NCBI RefSeq assembly: GCF_018860365.1
Contig: NZ_JAHKPO010000003.1
Coordinates: 558,001-622,000 of the forward strand
Direction: 5' to 3'
Origin: Arenibacter algicola
GTDB taxonomy: Bacteria > Bacteroidota > Bacteroidia > Flavobacteriales > Flavobacteriaceae
Length of the DNA stretch: 64,000 bases
Part shown: in pieces, positions 53,063 to 61,957 of the stretch
Position numbering within the stretch: the stretch's first letter is position 1
Layout of the letters: every line of letters starts with the position of its first letter
Position numbers and translations under genes: made by a program
Notes under the pieces: generated by a model
Database searches by the model: none
What the model saw: the letters and a program-made list of their open reading frames with translations, nothing else
Told to the model about the DNA's origin: nothing

Positions 53063-53105
53063 CTTGGGTGTGGATTTATATTAAATATACTAAAAAATAG
53101 AAAAT

Positions 53106-53119
53106 CTAAAACGTTTTCG
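53106..53119. promoter_or_regulatory. LacI-family operator 1
   Basis: CTAAAACGTTTTCG, built on the perfect palindrome AAAACGTTTT. It fits the LacI-family pattern CGAAAnCGnTTTCG with one mismatch. Its centre is 21 bp from operator 2, two helical turns, so dimers would bind the same face. Confidence 0.75.
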
Positions 53120-53126
53120 TTCATTT

Positions 53127-53140
53127 CGAAATCGTTTTCG
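53127..53140. promoter_or_regulatory. LacI-family operator 2
   Basis: CGAAATCGTTTTCG, matching CGAAAnCGnTTTCG exactly. Located about 65-78 bp upstream of the LacI start codon. Confidence 0.75.
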
Positions 53141-53708
53141 TTAATCAATTTAATATTTAAAGCCAATTTTAGATATAACTTACACCAAGATTGTTCCAAA
53201 ACTTACTAAATATTGATGCTCCAAAATCGTTCAAAATCCCTTTGTTAAATAGTCAATTGAGAAACGATTTTTGGTTGGTGGGACAGATGGTGAAAAGATG
53301 TAAATAACTAGGTTGGAATACCATCATCTTGATGGACAGGAAGGCCTGGGACGAAATATAGATTTTTTAGGTTGGTTGATTGTTTTTTCGATTGAAATGT
53401 AAATAGAGTTGATGTTTAGGTGACTAAGGTCAGCTCTTTTACTTTTTATTCCTTATTTCGTTATGACCTCCATGAAACTAGAGGACTGCTACCCATCTTT
53501 ATAGGGACGACTTTTAAAAAAAAACAAACAAGATTATCAAATGAAATGCATAGCTTTAGTAGGTTCTTTTGATACGATATTTTGGAGATAGGGCATGTAT
53601 CTTTTGGCCTTTACCTGCTTATTGAAATGGAAGGATAACCTTGAAGAAGGTTCCAATAAACTTTTGACATATTAAGAAAATAATATTCTAACCTCCATCA
53701 ATATACCT

Positions 53709-55043
53709 ATGTTAAACAAACCTAAGTTAAGTTTCTGGCAAATTTGGAATATGAATTTCGGATTTCTGGGTATTCAGTTCGGATTCGGTCTGCAACAGGC
53801 CAACATGAGTCCTATTTACAGATATTTAGGGGCAGATGAGGCGCAAATTCCGTGGTTGTGGCTGGCAGGACCGCTTACAGGATTGTTAGTTCAGCCCATC
53901 ATAGGGGCCATGAGCGATAAAACTTGGACAAAATTGGGACGTCGACGCCCGTATTTCTTAGTGGGTGCTGTTATAGCGAGTATTGCCCTGATTTTTATGC
54001 CCTATTCCTCCACGCTTTGGATGGCGGCAGGACTGTTATGGATTCTGGATGCCTCTATGAACATTGCCATGGAACCCTTTAGAGCTTTTATTGCGGACAA
54101 ATTACCACAGGAACAGCGAACCTTAGGGTTTTCGGTACAGAGTTTTTTTGTTGGCCTAGGACAATTTTCAGCAAATATTATGCCTTGGATACTAGGTTTA
54201 TTGGGAATCATAACCCTTGGGGCATATGGCGAAATCGTTGAGCTCGAGAATGCCAATGGGATTCCGAATTTTATAAAATATTCCTTCGTCTTAGGGGCAA
54301 TGGTCATGCTGGGTACTGTGTTATGGACCATTTTTACCACGGACGAATATCCTCCAGAGGATATTGAAAAACTAAAGAGGGAAAAAGGAAGTATTGCCAA
54401 AGTTTTTACTGAAATCAAGGAGGCATTTCAGGATATGCCCAAAATAATGAAACAGCTGTGGTGGGTCATGTTCTTTGTTTGGTACGGCCTGCCGTTAATG
54501 TGGCAATATCTTTCCCTGGCCATTTCACGCCACGTATTTGGTGCTGCATCACCGGAACATCCGGATTTTGAAAAGGGAGCCTTTTATGGGGGTATAAGTC
54601 TGGCCATATTTAGTGTGGCCTGCTTTACAATTTCCTTTGCCATTCCATGGATAGGAAAAAAATTGGGACATAGATTAACGCATGCCGTTTTCTTAATGAT
54701 AGGGGCCATTGGTTTTATTGCTATGCAAATTGCGACCACGACCACCATGTTTTATATATGTATGTTTATGGTGGGGGTTGCTTGGGCATCCATTATGGCG
54801 GTGCCTTATGTTATTCTATCGTATTCGGTTCCCAAGGAGCGTATGGGGGTATACATGGGCATTTTTAACATGTTTATAGTGGTTCCCCAATTTATAAGTA
54901 TGGCTACCGTACCATTTTTTTATGATTCATTGTTTTTGGGCGATCCAAGAAATGCATTGGCTTTTGTAGGGGTCTGTTTTATCCTGGGTGCCATTTCGTG
55001 TTTCTTTATTTCCAAGGATTATGCCAAGGTACAAGTTGATTAA
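53709..55043 (+). CDS. MFS sugar transporter (SLC45/GPH-like, sucrose/maltose type)
   Basis: The 444-residue protein has 12 membrane segments. The SLC45-type N-terminal motifs FGFLGIQFGFGLQQANMSPI and YRYLGADEAQIPWLWLAGPL, then QPIIGAMSDKTWTKLGRRRP (motif A: GAMSDxxxxxLGRRRP) and later PYVILSYSVPKERMGVYMGI are clear. Such carriers import sucrose or maltose in symport with protons. First gene of the operon opposite LacI; the downstream kinase and phosphorylase fit sucrose use. Confidence 0.93.
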   Translation: MLNKPKLSFWQIWNMNFGFLGIQFGFGLQQANMSPIYRYLGADEAQIPWLWLAGPLTGLLVQPIIGAMSDKTWTKLGRRRPYFLVGAVIASIALIFMPYSSTLWMAAGLLWILDASMNIAMEPFRAFIADKLPQEQRTLGFSVQSFFVGLGQFSANIMPWILGLLGIITLGAYGEIVELENANGIPNFIKYSFVLGAMVMLGTVLWTIFTTDEYPPEDIEKLKREKGSIAKVFTEIKEAFQDMPKIMKQLWWVMFFVWYGLPLMWQYLSLAISRHVFGAASPEHPDFEKGAFYGGISLAIFSVACFTISFAIPWIGKKLGHRLTHAVFLMIGAIGFIAMQIATTTTMFYICMFMVGVAWASIMAVPYVILSYSVPKERMGVYMGIFNMFIVVPQFISMATVPFFYDSLFLGDPRNALAFVGVCFILGAISCFFISKDYAKVQVD

Positions 55044-55111
55044 ATAGGAGGACGGACAGACGTATTGAATAGTATTGATTGATTTTACCAAGCATTGGGG
55101 TTTAAGGCCTA

Positions 55112-56071
55112 ATGTATTACAAGAATAATAAATTGAAAGATAATATGGGAAGCATAGACATTCTATGTATTGGAGAAGTACTTGTAGATTTTATTGGGCA
55201 CCAAACAGGGGTGAATATCAACGAAACAAGGGATTATCATAGATATTTGGGCGGATCTCCTACCAATGTGGCCATGAATTCCGCTAGATTGGGACTGAAA
55301 TCGGTTTTGGTAGCCACGGTGGGGAACGATGCTTTTGGGGATTATGTTTTTAAGCGACTAAAAGAGGTAGGGGTCGATACAAAATATATCAAGACTGTAG
55401 AGGGCAAGCCTACCAGTGTTATTTTTGTTTCAAGGACCGAGAGTACTCCAGATTTTATTCCTTTTCGGGAAGCCGATTATCGTATTACCGAAAACCAGAT
55501 CAGCAAGGGTGTCCTTGAAAGCACCACCATATTTCATACTACCTGTTTTGCCCTAAGTAAAGATCCGGCCCAAACCACCATTTTAAAAAAGGCAGAGGAA
55601 GCATACAATTTAGGCTGTAAATTGAGCATAGATGTAAATTATGCCAAAAAATTGTGGGACAGTCAGGCAAGGGCGCTAGAAGTGATAAAGGCGTATTGTA
55701 AGTTCGATCCTTTGGTAAAGATAAGCGAGGACGATATGTTAAGGCTTTTTGAGAAGAAATTGTCGCATGATGAAATATTTAATTTCTTTCATGAGGCAGG
55801 TGTGGGAACCGTATGTCTTACCCTGGGCAGCCTTGGGGTTAAATTATCGCAAAAAGGAAAAGAAATTATTCAATTGCCTGCTATAAAGGTAGATAATGTG
55901 ATGGATGCCACTGGTGCCGGAGACGCATTCTGGTCAGGGTTTTTGTTCGCCTATATCAAAGAAAAGCCTATTGAAAAATGCTTGGAGGTGGCCTTGCAAC
56001 TCGCAGCCCTAAAACTGCAGAACGTGGGTAGGTTGCCGGACAACATCAATATATTATCCGAACTACTATAA
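55112..56071 (+). CDS. PfkB-family carbohydrate kinase (probable fructokinase)
   Basis: The 319-residue protein (or 308 from the ATG at 55145, MGSIDILCIGEVLVDFIGHQ, which fits homologues better) has a ribokinase-fold N-terminal signature HRYLGGSPTNVAMNSARLGL and the C-terminal PfkB signature DATGAGDAFWSGF with the catalytic Asp (D271 of the long form) and anion-hole GAGD. It phosphorylates a sugar using ATP. Located between a sucrose-type carrier and a GH13_18 phosphorylase, fructose is the likely substrate (inference). Confidence 0.92.
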   Translation: MYYKNNKLKDNMGSIDILCIGEVLVDFIGHQTGVNINETRDYHRYLGGSPTNVAMNSARLGLKSVLVATVGNDAFGDYVFKRLKEVGVDTKYIKTVEGKPTSVIFVSRTESTPDFIPFREADYRITENQISKGVLESTTIFHTTCFALSKDPAQTTILKKAEEAYNLGCKLSIDVNYAKKLWDSQARALEVIKAYCKFDPLVKISEDDMLRLFEKKLSHDEIFNFFHEAGVGTVCLTLGSLGVKLSQKGKEIIQLPAIKVDNVMDATGAGDAFWSGFLFAYIKEKPIEKCLEVALQLAALKLQNVGRLPDNINILSELL

Positions 56072-56118
56072 ATTTTAATCCATTAACTGAACGGTTAGTA
56101 TTGAATTCGCAAAAGTAA

Positions 56119-57867
56119 ATGTCCGCAGAAATCAAATCAAACAGCAAAACCATTGATAAAGGTGTCATGATCAATGCCTATCCAGATAGCATTGGAACTA
56201 ATCTGAACGACCTGATTACGATGTTAAAAATGCCAGAGTTCAAAGATGTGTTCTCTTTGTTCTATGTATTGCCTACTTTTTTTAACAGTGATTTGGATAG
56301 AGGGTTTTCCATTATAGATTATGATTTAAATAAGGAATTGGTTTCCGAAGATGATCTAAAGGCATTGGATAAGCTAAATATAAAGCTGAAGTTTGATATT
56401 GTTCTAAACCATTTATCGGTAGCCTCTCCTCAGTTCAAAGATTTATTGAAACATGGGGATGACTCAAAATTCAAGGACTTTTTCATCAACTGGAACGAGT
56501 TCTGGGAAGGCAATGGGAAAATGGGGGAGGATGGAGTGATAATTCCCAAGGAGGAGTTCCTGTCCAAACTTTTTATGAGGAAATCCGGATTGCCCATTTT
56601 AAAAGTGCTTTTCCCCGATGGAACGGAAAGGCCCTATTGGAATACCTTTTATCAGCATGTTGATTATGGGGTAATTACTCCAGACCATTTGGTAAGTTTA
56701 AAAGGGTTATCAAGAGGTCAGGGTTCATCAATCTGTGACAAGGTAAATAGGGCTATCGAAATAGGTGAAGATTTTAGCAACCTGGATTTTGGCGACTGCA
56801 ACCAATTCAAAAGTGAAATCCTGCAAATCGTAAATCGAAATCGCTCCTATTTGGGGCAAATGGATGTCAACGCCAAATCTCCCTTGGTTTGGGATTTTTA
56901 TGAGGAAACCTTGGAAAAAGTAAAGGGTTTTGGCTGTAAAATTCTAAGGTTGGATGCTTTCGCCTATCTGCATAAGGAGGTGGGGCAATCCAACTTTTTC
57001 AATAAGCCGGGTACTTGGGAGTATCTGGATCGCATAAAGCAAATAGCGCAAAAGAACGATTTAATGTTGCTGCCGGAGATTCATGCAGAATACGGACTTC
57101 ATCTACATGATGAGGTGGCCGCAGAAGGCTATTATATCTACGATTTTTTCCTGCCGGGACTCACCATTCACACCCTGGAGAATGGTACCAACAAGGCACT
57201 GTTGGTTTGGGCCAAAGAAATAATAGGGAAAGGCTACAAAACCGTAAACATGTTGGGATGCCATGACGGGATACCTGTTTTGGATCTAAGGGGCAAGGAG
57301 GTAAATGGTGTTTATAGCAAAGGTTTGTTGTTGGATAAGGAGATTGAGGATATCATGAACAAGATTATGGAAAGGGGAGGAAGGGTCAAAAATTTGTATG
57401 ATCCATCAGGGAAAAAGATTTCCTATTATCAGGTAAACGCTACCTTTTTTAGTGCCTTGGGGGAAAATGAACAGAAGCTGTTATTGGCAAGAGCTATACA
57501 ACTGTTTATGCCAGGGATTCCACAGGTGTGGTATTTGGATATTTTTGCCGGAAAAAACGATTATGAGGCTGCTGATAAAGGAGGTAGTGGGGGGCATAAG
57601 GAAATTAACAGAACAACTTTGTCTTTGCAGGACGTTGAAAATGGACTAAAAAAAGATGTTGTGATCGGTCAATTGGCAATGATGAAGTTGAGAAATACCT
57701 TAGAGGCATTTAAGGGTAAGGTAACAATTAATGATTCCCCGGACAGTGAATTGGACATACTGTGGACCAATGGGAAGGAGTACGCGCAGTTAATGGCCAA
57801 TCTTAAAACCCTTACCTTTACTGTAAAATATACGCTAGATGGTATTACCAAAAAAATGGTATTCTAA
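56119..57867 (+). CDS. GH13_18 glycoside phosphorylase (sucrose phosphorylase-like)
   Basis: The 582-residue protein has the GH13 catalytic triad in sucrose-phosphorylase context: nucleophile D279 in KILRLDAFAYLHKE, acid/base E320 in LLPEIHAEYG, and D383 in MLGCHDGIPVLDL. DIVLNHLSVASPQF (region I) and LFMPGIPQVWYLDIFAGKND are also family-like. The active-site word is CHDGIPV where many sucrose phosphorylases have THDGIG; together with length (582 versus ~490) this leaves open sucrose-6'-phosphate or glucosylglycerate phosphorylase. With a fructokinase and an SLC45-like carrier, sucrose is the simplest substrate. Confidence 0.88.
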   Translation: MSAEIKSNSKTIDKGVMINAYPDSIGTNLNDLITMLKMPEFKDVFSLFYVLPTFFNSDLDRGFSIIDYDLNKELVSEDDLKALDKLNIKLKFDIVLNHLSVASPQFKDLLKHGDDSKFKDFFINWNEFWEGNGKMGEDGVIIPKEEFLSKLFMRKSGLPILKVLFPDGTERPYWNTFYQHVDYGVITPDHLVSLKGLSRGQGSSICDKVNRAIEIGEDFSNLDFGDCNQFKSEILQIVNRNRSYLGQMDVNAKSPLVWDFYEETLEKVKGFGCKILRLDAFAYLHKEVGQSNFFNKPGTWEYLDRIKQIAQKNDLMLLPEIHAEYGLHLHDEVAAEGYYIYDFFLPGLTIHTLENGTNKALLVWAKEIIGKGYKTVNMLGCHDGIPVLDLRGKEVNGVYSKGLLLDKEIEDIMNKIMERGGRVKNLYDPSGKKISYYQVNATFFSALGENEQKLLLARAIQLFMPGIPQVWYLDIFAGKNDYEAADKGGSGGHKEINRTTLSLQDVENGLKKDVVIGQLAMMKLRNTLEAFKGKVTINDSPDSELDILWTNGKEYAQLMANLKTLTFTVKYTLDGITKKMVF

Positions 57868-57944
57868 ACCTGGCAAGTCTTAAAAATTATAAAGCCCTGA
57901 AAGCACCTAAAATCCCTGAAAACGAAGAGGAAAGAATAAAGGAT

Positions 57945-59099
57945 TTGAAATCCTATTCTATCCTGGACACCCTTCCGGAGTCCGATTATGACAATATAAC
58001 CAAGATTGCTGCAGAAATATGCGGAACTCCAATTTCGCTTATTAGTCTTATTGATGATAAGCGGCAGTGGTTTAAATCCCATTACGGTTTGGATGCCTCC
58101 GAAACCCCTAAGGAGTATGCCTTTTGTGGCCATGCCATTAATACTCCAAACGATGTGTTTATAGTACAGGACGCCAGAAAGGATGAGCGTTTTCATGATA
58201 ATCCATTGGTTACAGGTGACCCACATGTTATTTTCTATGCGGGCGTGCCATTGGTAAGTGCGGCCGGACTTCCGTTGGGAACCCTGTGCGTCATAGACAA
58301 TAAGCCCAATTTATTAAGTCAAAGTCAAATAGGTTCTTTGTCCGCCCTTTCCAACCAGGTGATAAATTTACTGGAACTCCGAAAAAACAAGCAGCAATTG
58401 GAAAGGACCATTATGGAACTGGAGGAAAAAAATGAGGACCTGGAACGCTTTGCCCAAGTTGCCGCCCATGACCTTAAAACGCCCTTGATAAATATCTCCA
58501 GTTTGGCACAACTTTTCCGGGAACAATATAAGGGCATTCTGGATGCTGATGGTTTGGAAATGTTGGAAATGATCATTGGCTCCTCCGGTAATCTTATAGG
58601 GTTAATTGATGGTCTGCTACAATACAGTAAGTCCGAAAGTCTATTACGCGAGGGAAAATCCAATATAGACCTACAAAGGTTGAAAACCGATTTAGAGGGA
58701 CTTTTTAATTATGATCACCAATTAAAACTAGTTTTAAAATCGGACTTGACACATATAAAAGTGCATAAAACGGCCTTACATCAAATACTTATTAATTTGA
58801 TTACCAATGCCATTAAATACCATGATAAGGAAATAGTTGAAATTGAATTGGGGATATCGGAATCTGATACCCATTTCCTCTTTTACGTAAAGGACAACGG
58901 ACCTGGTATTGCAAAAATTCATCAGGATAAAATATTTAATATTTTCGAAAAATTGGCCGCAAAGGATAAATTTGGGGTTCGTGGAAATGGAATAGGCCTG
59001 GCAACGGTCAAAAAAATTGTGGAAAAATTAGATGGAGCTATAAGTGTGGAATCAGCGTTGGGAGAGGGGGCGAAATTTATTTTTTCCCTTGAAAAATAA
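57945..59099 (+). CDS. GAF-domain sensor histidine kinase
   Basis: From this TTG the protein has 384 residues: a GAF domain (~15-150; ILDTLPESDYDNITKIAAEI, SLIDDKRQWFKSHYGLDASE, YAFCGHAINTPNDVFIV, GVPLVSAAGLPLGTLCVIDN), HisKA with H175 (FAQVAAHDLKTPLINISSLA) and HATPase (DNGPGIAKIH, GNGIGLATVKKIVEKLDGAI). Homologues begin about 16 residues earlier with a PENEEERIK-type lead-in, and that stretch is in frame here (KAPKIPENEEERIKDLKSYS) but has no ATG, GTG or TTG before it. A CTG at 57897 is the best-placed candidate. No response regulator is adjacent. Confidence 0.88.
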   Translation: MKSYSILDTLPESDYDNITKIAAEICGTPISLISLIDDKRQWFKSHYGLDASETPKEYAFCGHAINTPNDVFIVQDARKDERFHDNPLVTGDPHVIFYAGVPLVSAAGLPLGTLCVIDNKPNLLSQSQIGSLSALSNQVINLLELRKNKQQLERTIMELEEKNEDLERFAQVAAHDLKTPLINISSLAQLFREQYKGILDADGLEMLEMIIGSSGNLIGLIDGLLQYSKSESLLREGKSNIDLQRLKTDLEGLFNYDHQLKLVLKSDLTHIKVHKTALHQILINLITNAIKYHDKEIVEIELGISESDTHFLFYVKDNGPGIAKIHQDKIFNIFEKLAAKDKFGVRGNGIGLATVKKIVEKLDGAISVESALGEGAKFIFSLEK

Positions 59100-59110
59100 G
59101 TAAAACGATT

Positions 59111-59148
59111 ACCCGTAAAGATTATAGATTTCATAAGTCTTTACGGGT
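59111..59148 (+). terminator. Rho-independent terminator of the histidine kinase
   Basis: ACCCGTAAAGA / TCTTTACGGGT is an 11-bp perfect stem, extended by TTAT/ATAA, with a short loop. It is followed by CGGTTTTCTATTTT and lies 11 bp after the stop. It also shields the convergent lipoprotein operon. Confidence 0.88.
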
Positions 59149-59173
59149 CGGTTTTCTATTTTGATATTTTAGA

Positions 59174-59746
59174 TTACTTCAGTTTGGTTGCTATTAAATT
59201 TGAAACTTCAATGGCTTTTTTCATGTTTTCCTGATCTTCGTTAGATACTTTAACGTGAACATGGAACATATACCCTTGGGAAAGGAAGGACAATTGTGAC
59301 ATTCTTGAGTCCCAAACGGCCATATCGCCTAAATTGGGAATTTCTTGAGGTTGTTTATACACCTTGGTAGACCTTTTGTACATGTCTTCTGTACACCCTT
59401 TTACCATGACAATTAAGACTTCACTTGGCATTGTCAATTTAAGTTCTTGATCGGCAATTTTCCTAACACTAAACACCTGCCCATCTTCCCACTTATAAAT
59501 ACAGGTAGGATACGTCAGAACCTTATCCTCCGTTTCAATGGGGAAGTCTGCTGTAACGAACATGGTTTTTATATCCTCCAAGGAAATAAGTTCGCATGGG
59601 GAATCAATGGAGGAGGGTGTTTCTGCTTTTTTATCTTTATCGGCTACGGCGACTTGATTGGTATTGGATTTGTTTTCTTTATTGTTACAGGCCAAAACAA
59701 ACAATAATGTAATGGCCATTGGGATATTAATTTTGGTATTTTTCAT
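59174..59746 (-). CDS. Lipoprotein of unknown function (Cys-containing domain)
   Basis: Start set at the ATG at 59746 (MKNTKINIPMAITLLFVLAC), which places lipobox Cys20; the frame is open further up but without a signal peptide. The ~190-residue mature protein has CELISLEDIKTMF, YPTCIYKWEDGQVFSV, a VKGCTED Cys, and NLGDMAVWDSRMSQLSFLSQ. The pattern is that of a DUF3558-like single-domain secreted protein with possible disulfides. Last gene of the right-hand lipoprotein operon, 19 bp after the next gene. Function unknown. Confidence 0.75.
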   Translation of the reverse strand: MKNTKINIPMAITLLFVLACNNKENKSNTNQVAVADKDKKAETPSSIDSPCELISLEDIKTMFVTADFPIETEDKVLTYPTCIYKWEDGQVFSVRKIADQELKLTMPSEVLIVMVKGCTEDMYKRSTKVYKQPQEIPNLGDMAVWDSRMSQLSFLSQGYMFHVHVKVSNEDQENMKKAIEVSNLIATKLK

Positions 59747-59765
59747 GCTATAGTGATTAGAAAAT

Positions 59766-60704
59766 TTAATATTGTACGGCAGATCTAAAGAAATAAGTGG
59801 CATCATTTGGTACGGAAGCAATAGTGGTGTGCTTATGCTTTTTATATCTGGATCTGTCCTCTTCCGGTGCATTTGGAAATTCGTAGGTACCTATGACTTC
59901 AGTTTTTACCATATTCCAACCAGGATTAAAATCCAGGTTATAAACAACATTGGTTTCCACCATTATTGGAGTTCCGGTATTGCTTAAATCCCCGCTCCAA
60001 TTTTCATTGGCCTTTATGGCGCAGGCTTCATCTACATATACCCAAGACAGGATATATCCCTCATCCCCAAAATAGAGATCGCCTGGGGTTAATAGGTTTA
60101 GGGTTACTTTTGCAGAATTACCAATCGTTAAGATCCCGATCTGTTGCCCGTCTTGGTACACCAATAAATAAGGGTTGAGCTTAAAGCCAGCTTTTTCATT
60201 ACTGTATTGATAGGAATCCGGATTATGGATATCAAAAAAATTATTGCTGTTTTTAAAGTTGTTCAAGGGTTGTAACACAGGAATTTTGTCTGTAGGATTC
60301 AATTCAATACTCCCATCTACCTTAATAGCCCCAACTTTCACATAATTTATTTTATCATTTCTGGAGTCATATGCATAGTTGAAGACAAGATCTGCAGCTC
60401 CCTTGTTCCAATTTTTCAATTTCTTATCCTTATCACTGGCCAAGGTATTTTTCCAATATTTATCTTCACTTTTTGCGGCAGTAGGGATGGGGCTTGTTTT
60501 GGTATTGGCTTTCTTGTCCAGTTCCACTTGTTTCTGCTGCTGATCTGCCTGCTTTTGTACGTCTTCAAGGTTAAGGATCTCCATGATGCTATCGCGCATT
60601 TTCAATGCCTTATCTATCATTTTCTGTTGCTCAGGTGTTTGGGCGAAAGACTGGAACCCTATAAGCAAAAGTAGTATGGGCAAAATATGATTTCGTGTTT
60701 TCAT
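59766..60704 (-). CDS. Secreted hypothetical protein with coiled-coil N-terminus
   Basis: The 312-residue protein has a signal peptide ending FQSFAQ, a helical region (EQQKMIDKALKMRDSIMEIL, QKQADQQQKQVELDKK) and a beta-rich C-terminal domain (FNYAYDSRNDKINYVKVGAI, YILSWVYVDEACAIKANENW, YNLDFNPGWNMVKTEVIGTY). The last segment resembles YDLQLKAGFNFIEYKIESIL of the next protein upstream, so the two share a domain. No known family recognised. Confidence 0.72.
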   Translation of the reverse strand: MKTRNHILPILLLLIGFQSFAQTPEQQKMIDKALKMRDSIMEILNLEDVQKQADQQQKQVELDKKANTKTSPIPTAAKSEDKYWKNTLASDKDKKLKNWNKGAADLVFNYAYDSRNDKINYVKVGAIKVDGSIELNPTDKIPVLQPLNNFKNSNNFFDIHNPDSYQYSNEKAGFKLNPYLLVYQDGQQIGILTIGNSAKVTLNLLTPGDLYFGDEGYILSWVYVDEACAIKANENWSGDLSNTGTPIMVETNVVYNLDFNPGWNMVKTEVIGTYEFPNAPEEDRSRYKKHKHTTIASVPNDATYFFRSAVQY

Positions 60705-60716
60705 AGGGTTTCTTTC

Positions 60717-61439
60717 TTAAAAGTATTTTCCGATCCACTTTGTTGTTGGCGGAACTGTTTGTGTTGAAGTAACTTTTATTTTACTAGGCTTCATTATGTT
60801 GTCAAAAGCACCTTCTTCGTACATACTGGGAACAGCATGCTCAAGTATACTTTCAATTTTATATTCAATAAAATTAAATCCGGCCTTTAACTGCAGATCG
60901 TAGGTGTAAGAGGTTTCAATAGTGTCCTTTTCTGTATTGGATACTGTGGAAGTGCATTCTCCTTGATAATTAAAATCCGATTCTATATAAACCAGTTCAA
61001 AATAGGATCCGGTTACGGCGTTATTGGAATAGGTATCTTCCAGCCAAGGGATCAACGCTTCATCTGTAACCAAAAAGATCAGACCCGCATAAGGATTATC
61101 CTTTGAGCTTATTGAAATGTACCCAGCATTGACGGCTTTACCATTTTTATCTTCTGATAGAATGTCATAACTATTATCACATTTGGAAAATAGGGTAAAG
61201 GCCGTGTCCGACATAAAATTCGCTTTTGTTTCATCAGAAATAGAATTTAGATCTTTTGGAAATTTAAAATTCAATTCACCAGAATCGGAAATAGTTCCTA
61301 TGGTAAGCGGGTTGTCCATGCCGAAGGAAAACAACACTAGATCCATAGCTTTCAACGGATAATCCTCCATTGTGGGATTGGTTTGGGCCATGCCAACTTG
61401 AAAGGCACAGGCTACTAAAAACAAAACTGATTTTTTCAT
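60717..61439 (-). CDS. Secreted hypothetical protein, paralogous domain to its neighbour
   Basis: The 240-residue protein has a signal peptide ending QVGMAQ, then beta-rich sequence with PLTIGTISDSGELNFKFPKD, NPYAGLIFLVTDEALIPWLE and YDLQLKAGFNFIEYKIESIL. It parallels the neighbour's IGILTIGNSAKVTLNLL, VYVDEACAI and FNPGWNMVKTEV segments, suggesting an old duplication. Ends TKWIGKYF. 12 bp separate it from genes on each side. Function unknown. Confidence 0.72.
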   Translation of the reverse strand: MKKSVLFLVACAFQVGMAQTNPTMEDYPLKAMDLVLFSFGMDNPLTIGTISDSGELNFKFPKDLNSISDETKANFMSDTAFTLFSKCDNSYDILSEDKNGKAVNAGYISISSKDNPYAGLIFLVTDEALIPWLEDTYSNNAVTGSYFELVYIESDFNYQGECTSTVSNTEKDTIETSYTYDLQLKAGFNFIEYKIESILEHAVPSMYEEGAFDNIMKPSKIKVTSTQTVPPTTKWIGKYF

Positions 61440-61451
61440 AATAAATGTGTT

Positions 61452-61937
61452 TTACCGGTTAGAAAAATAATCTATGATCTCTATTATTATAGAAGGGTTG
61501 TAGAAGGACACAGCTCCCAATAAAAAAAGTAGGAACAGTAGTAACAAGGCACCCATTACGCCATCTTTTCTCCCTGGTTCCAAGGTGGATATCCTGGGGT
61601 TTGACGGATTGTAGAAAACATTTACTTGTTTTCCAAGAGTATATTTGGCAATTAATCCTGAAGCTTTCTTTTGTGAAAATTTCTTGAAGGAATTGGCAAA
61701 AAATGGCTCTTTTCCTGAATAGGTGGCGCCATTGAGTTCATAGGTATATAGAAAATCGATTATTTTGGATAGGGGGAAATCGAGTCCCTTCGTAACCACT
61801 CCATTAACTTTCGGCCATTGGAGGGATTGTTTTGCCCACCACCAACGGCGAAGGGCCAAAAATAAAAATGGCAGAAGTACCAATTGCAGAACAAGGCCTG
61901 CTATTTGAAACTGATTAAGGGATTCAAAGTATTCCAT
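61452..61937 (-). CDS. DUF3592-like two-helix membrane protein
   Basis: The 161-residue protein has a membrane segment near residues 12-30 (QIAGLVLQLVLLPFLFLALR) and another near 130-150 (MGALLLLFLLFLLGAVSFY). Between them is a DUF3592-like domain: WPKVNGVVTKGL, FLYTYELNGATYSGKEPFFA, LGKQVNVFYNPSNPRISTLE. The VxVxYxPxxP pattern is the family hallmark. The only membrane protein among the soluble secreted proteins of this operon. Function unknown. Confidence 0.82.
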   Translation of the reverse strand: MEYFESLNQFQIAGLVLQLVLLPFLFLALRRWWWAKQSLQWPKVNGVVTKGLDFPLSKIIDFLYTYELNGATYSGKEPFFANSFKKFSQKKASGLIAKYTLGKQVNVFYNPSNPRISTLEPGRKDGVMGALLLLFLLFLLGAVSFYNPSIIIEIIDYFSNR

Positions 61938-61957
61938 AACTTTAGGTATTATTCATT

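Larger units (their letters stand above)
53063..53708. other. Divergent regulatory region between LacI and MFS genes
   Basis: About 645 bp without a gene. Two LacI-type operators lie near the LacI side. Weaker related half-sites (AAAATCGTT near 53224 and GAAACGATTT at 53261-53270) lie further right and might form a loop with the first pair. The remainder is AT-rich. Confidence 0.5.
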
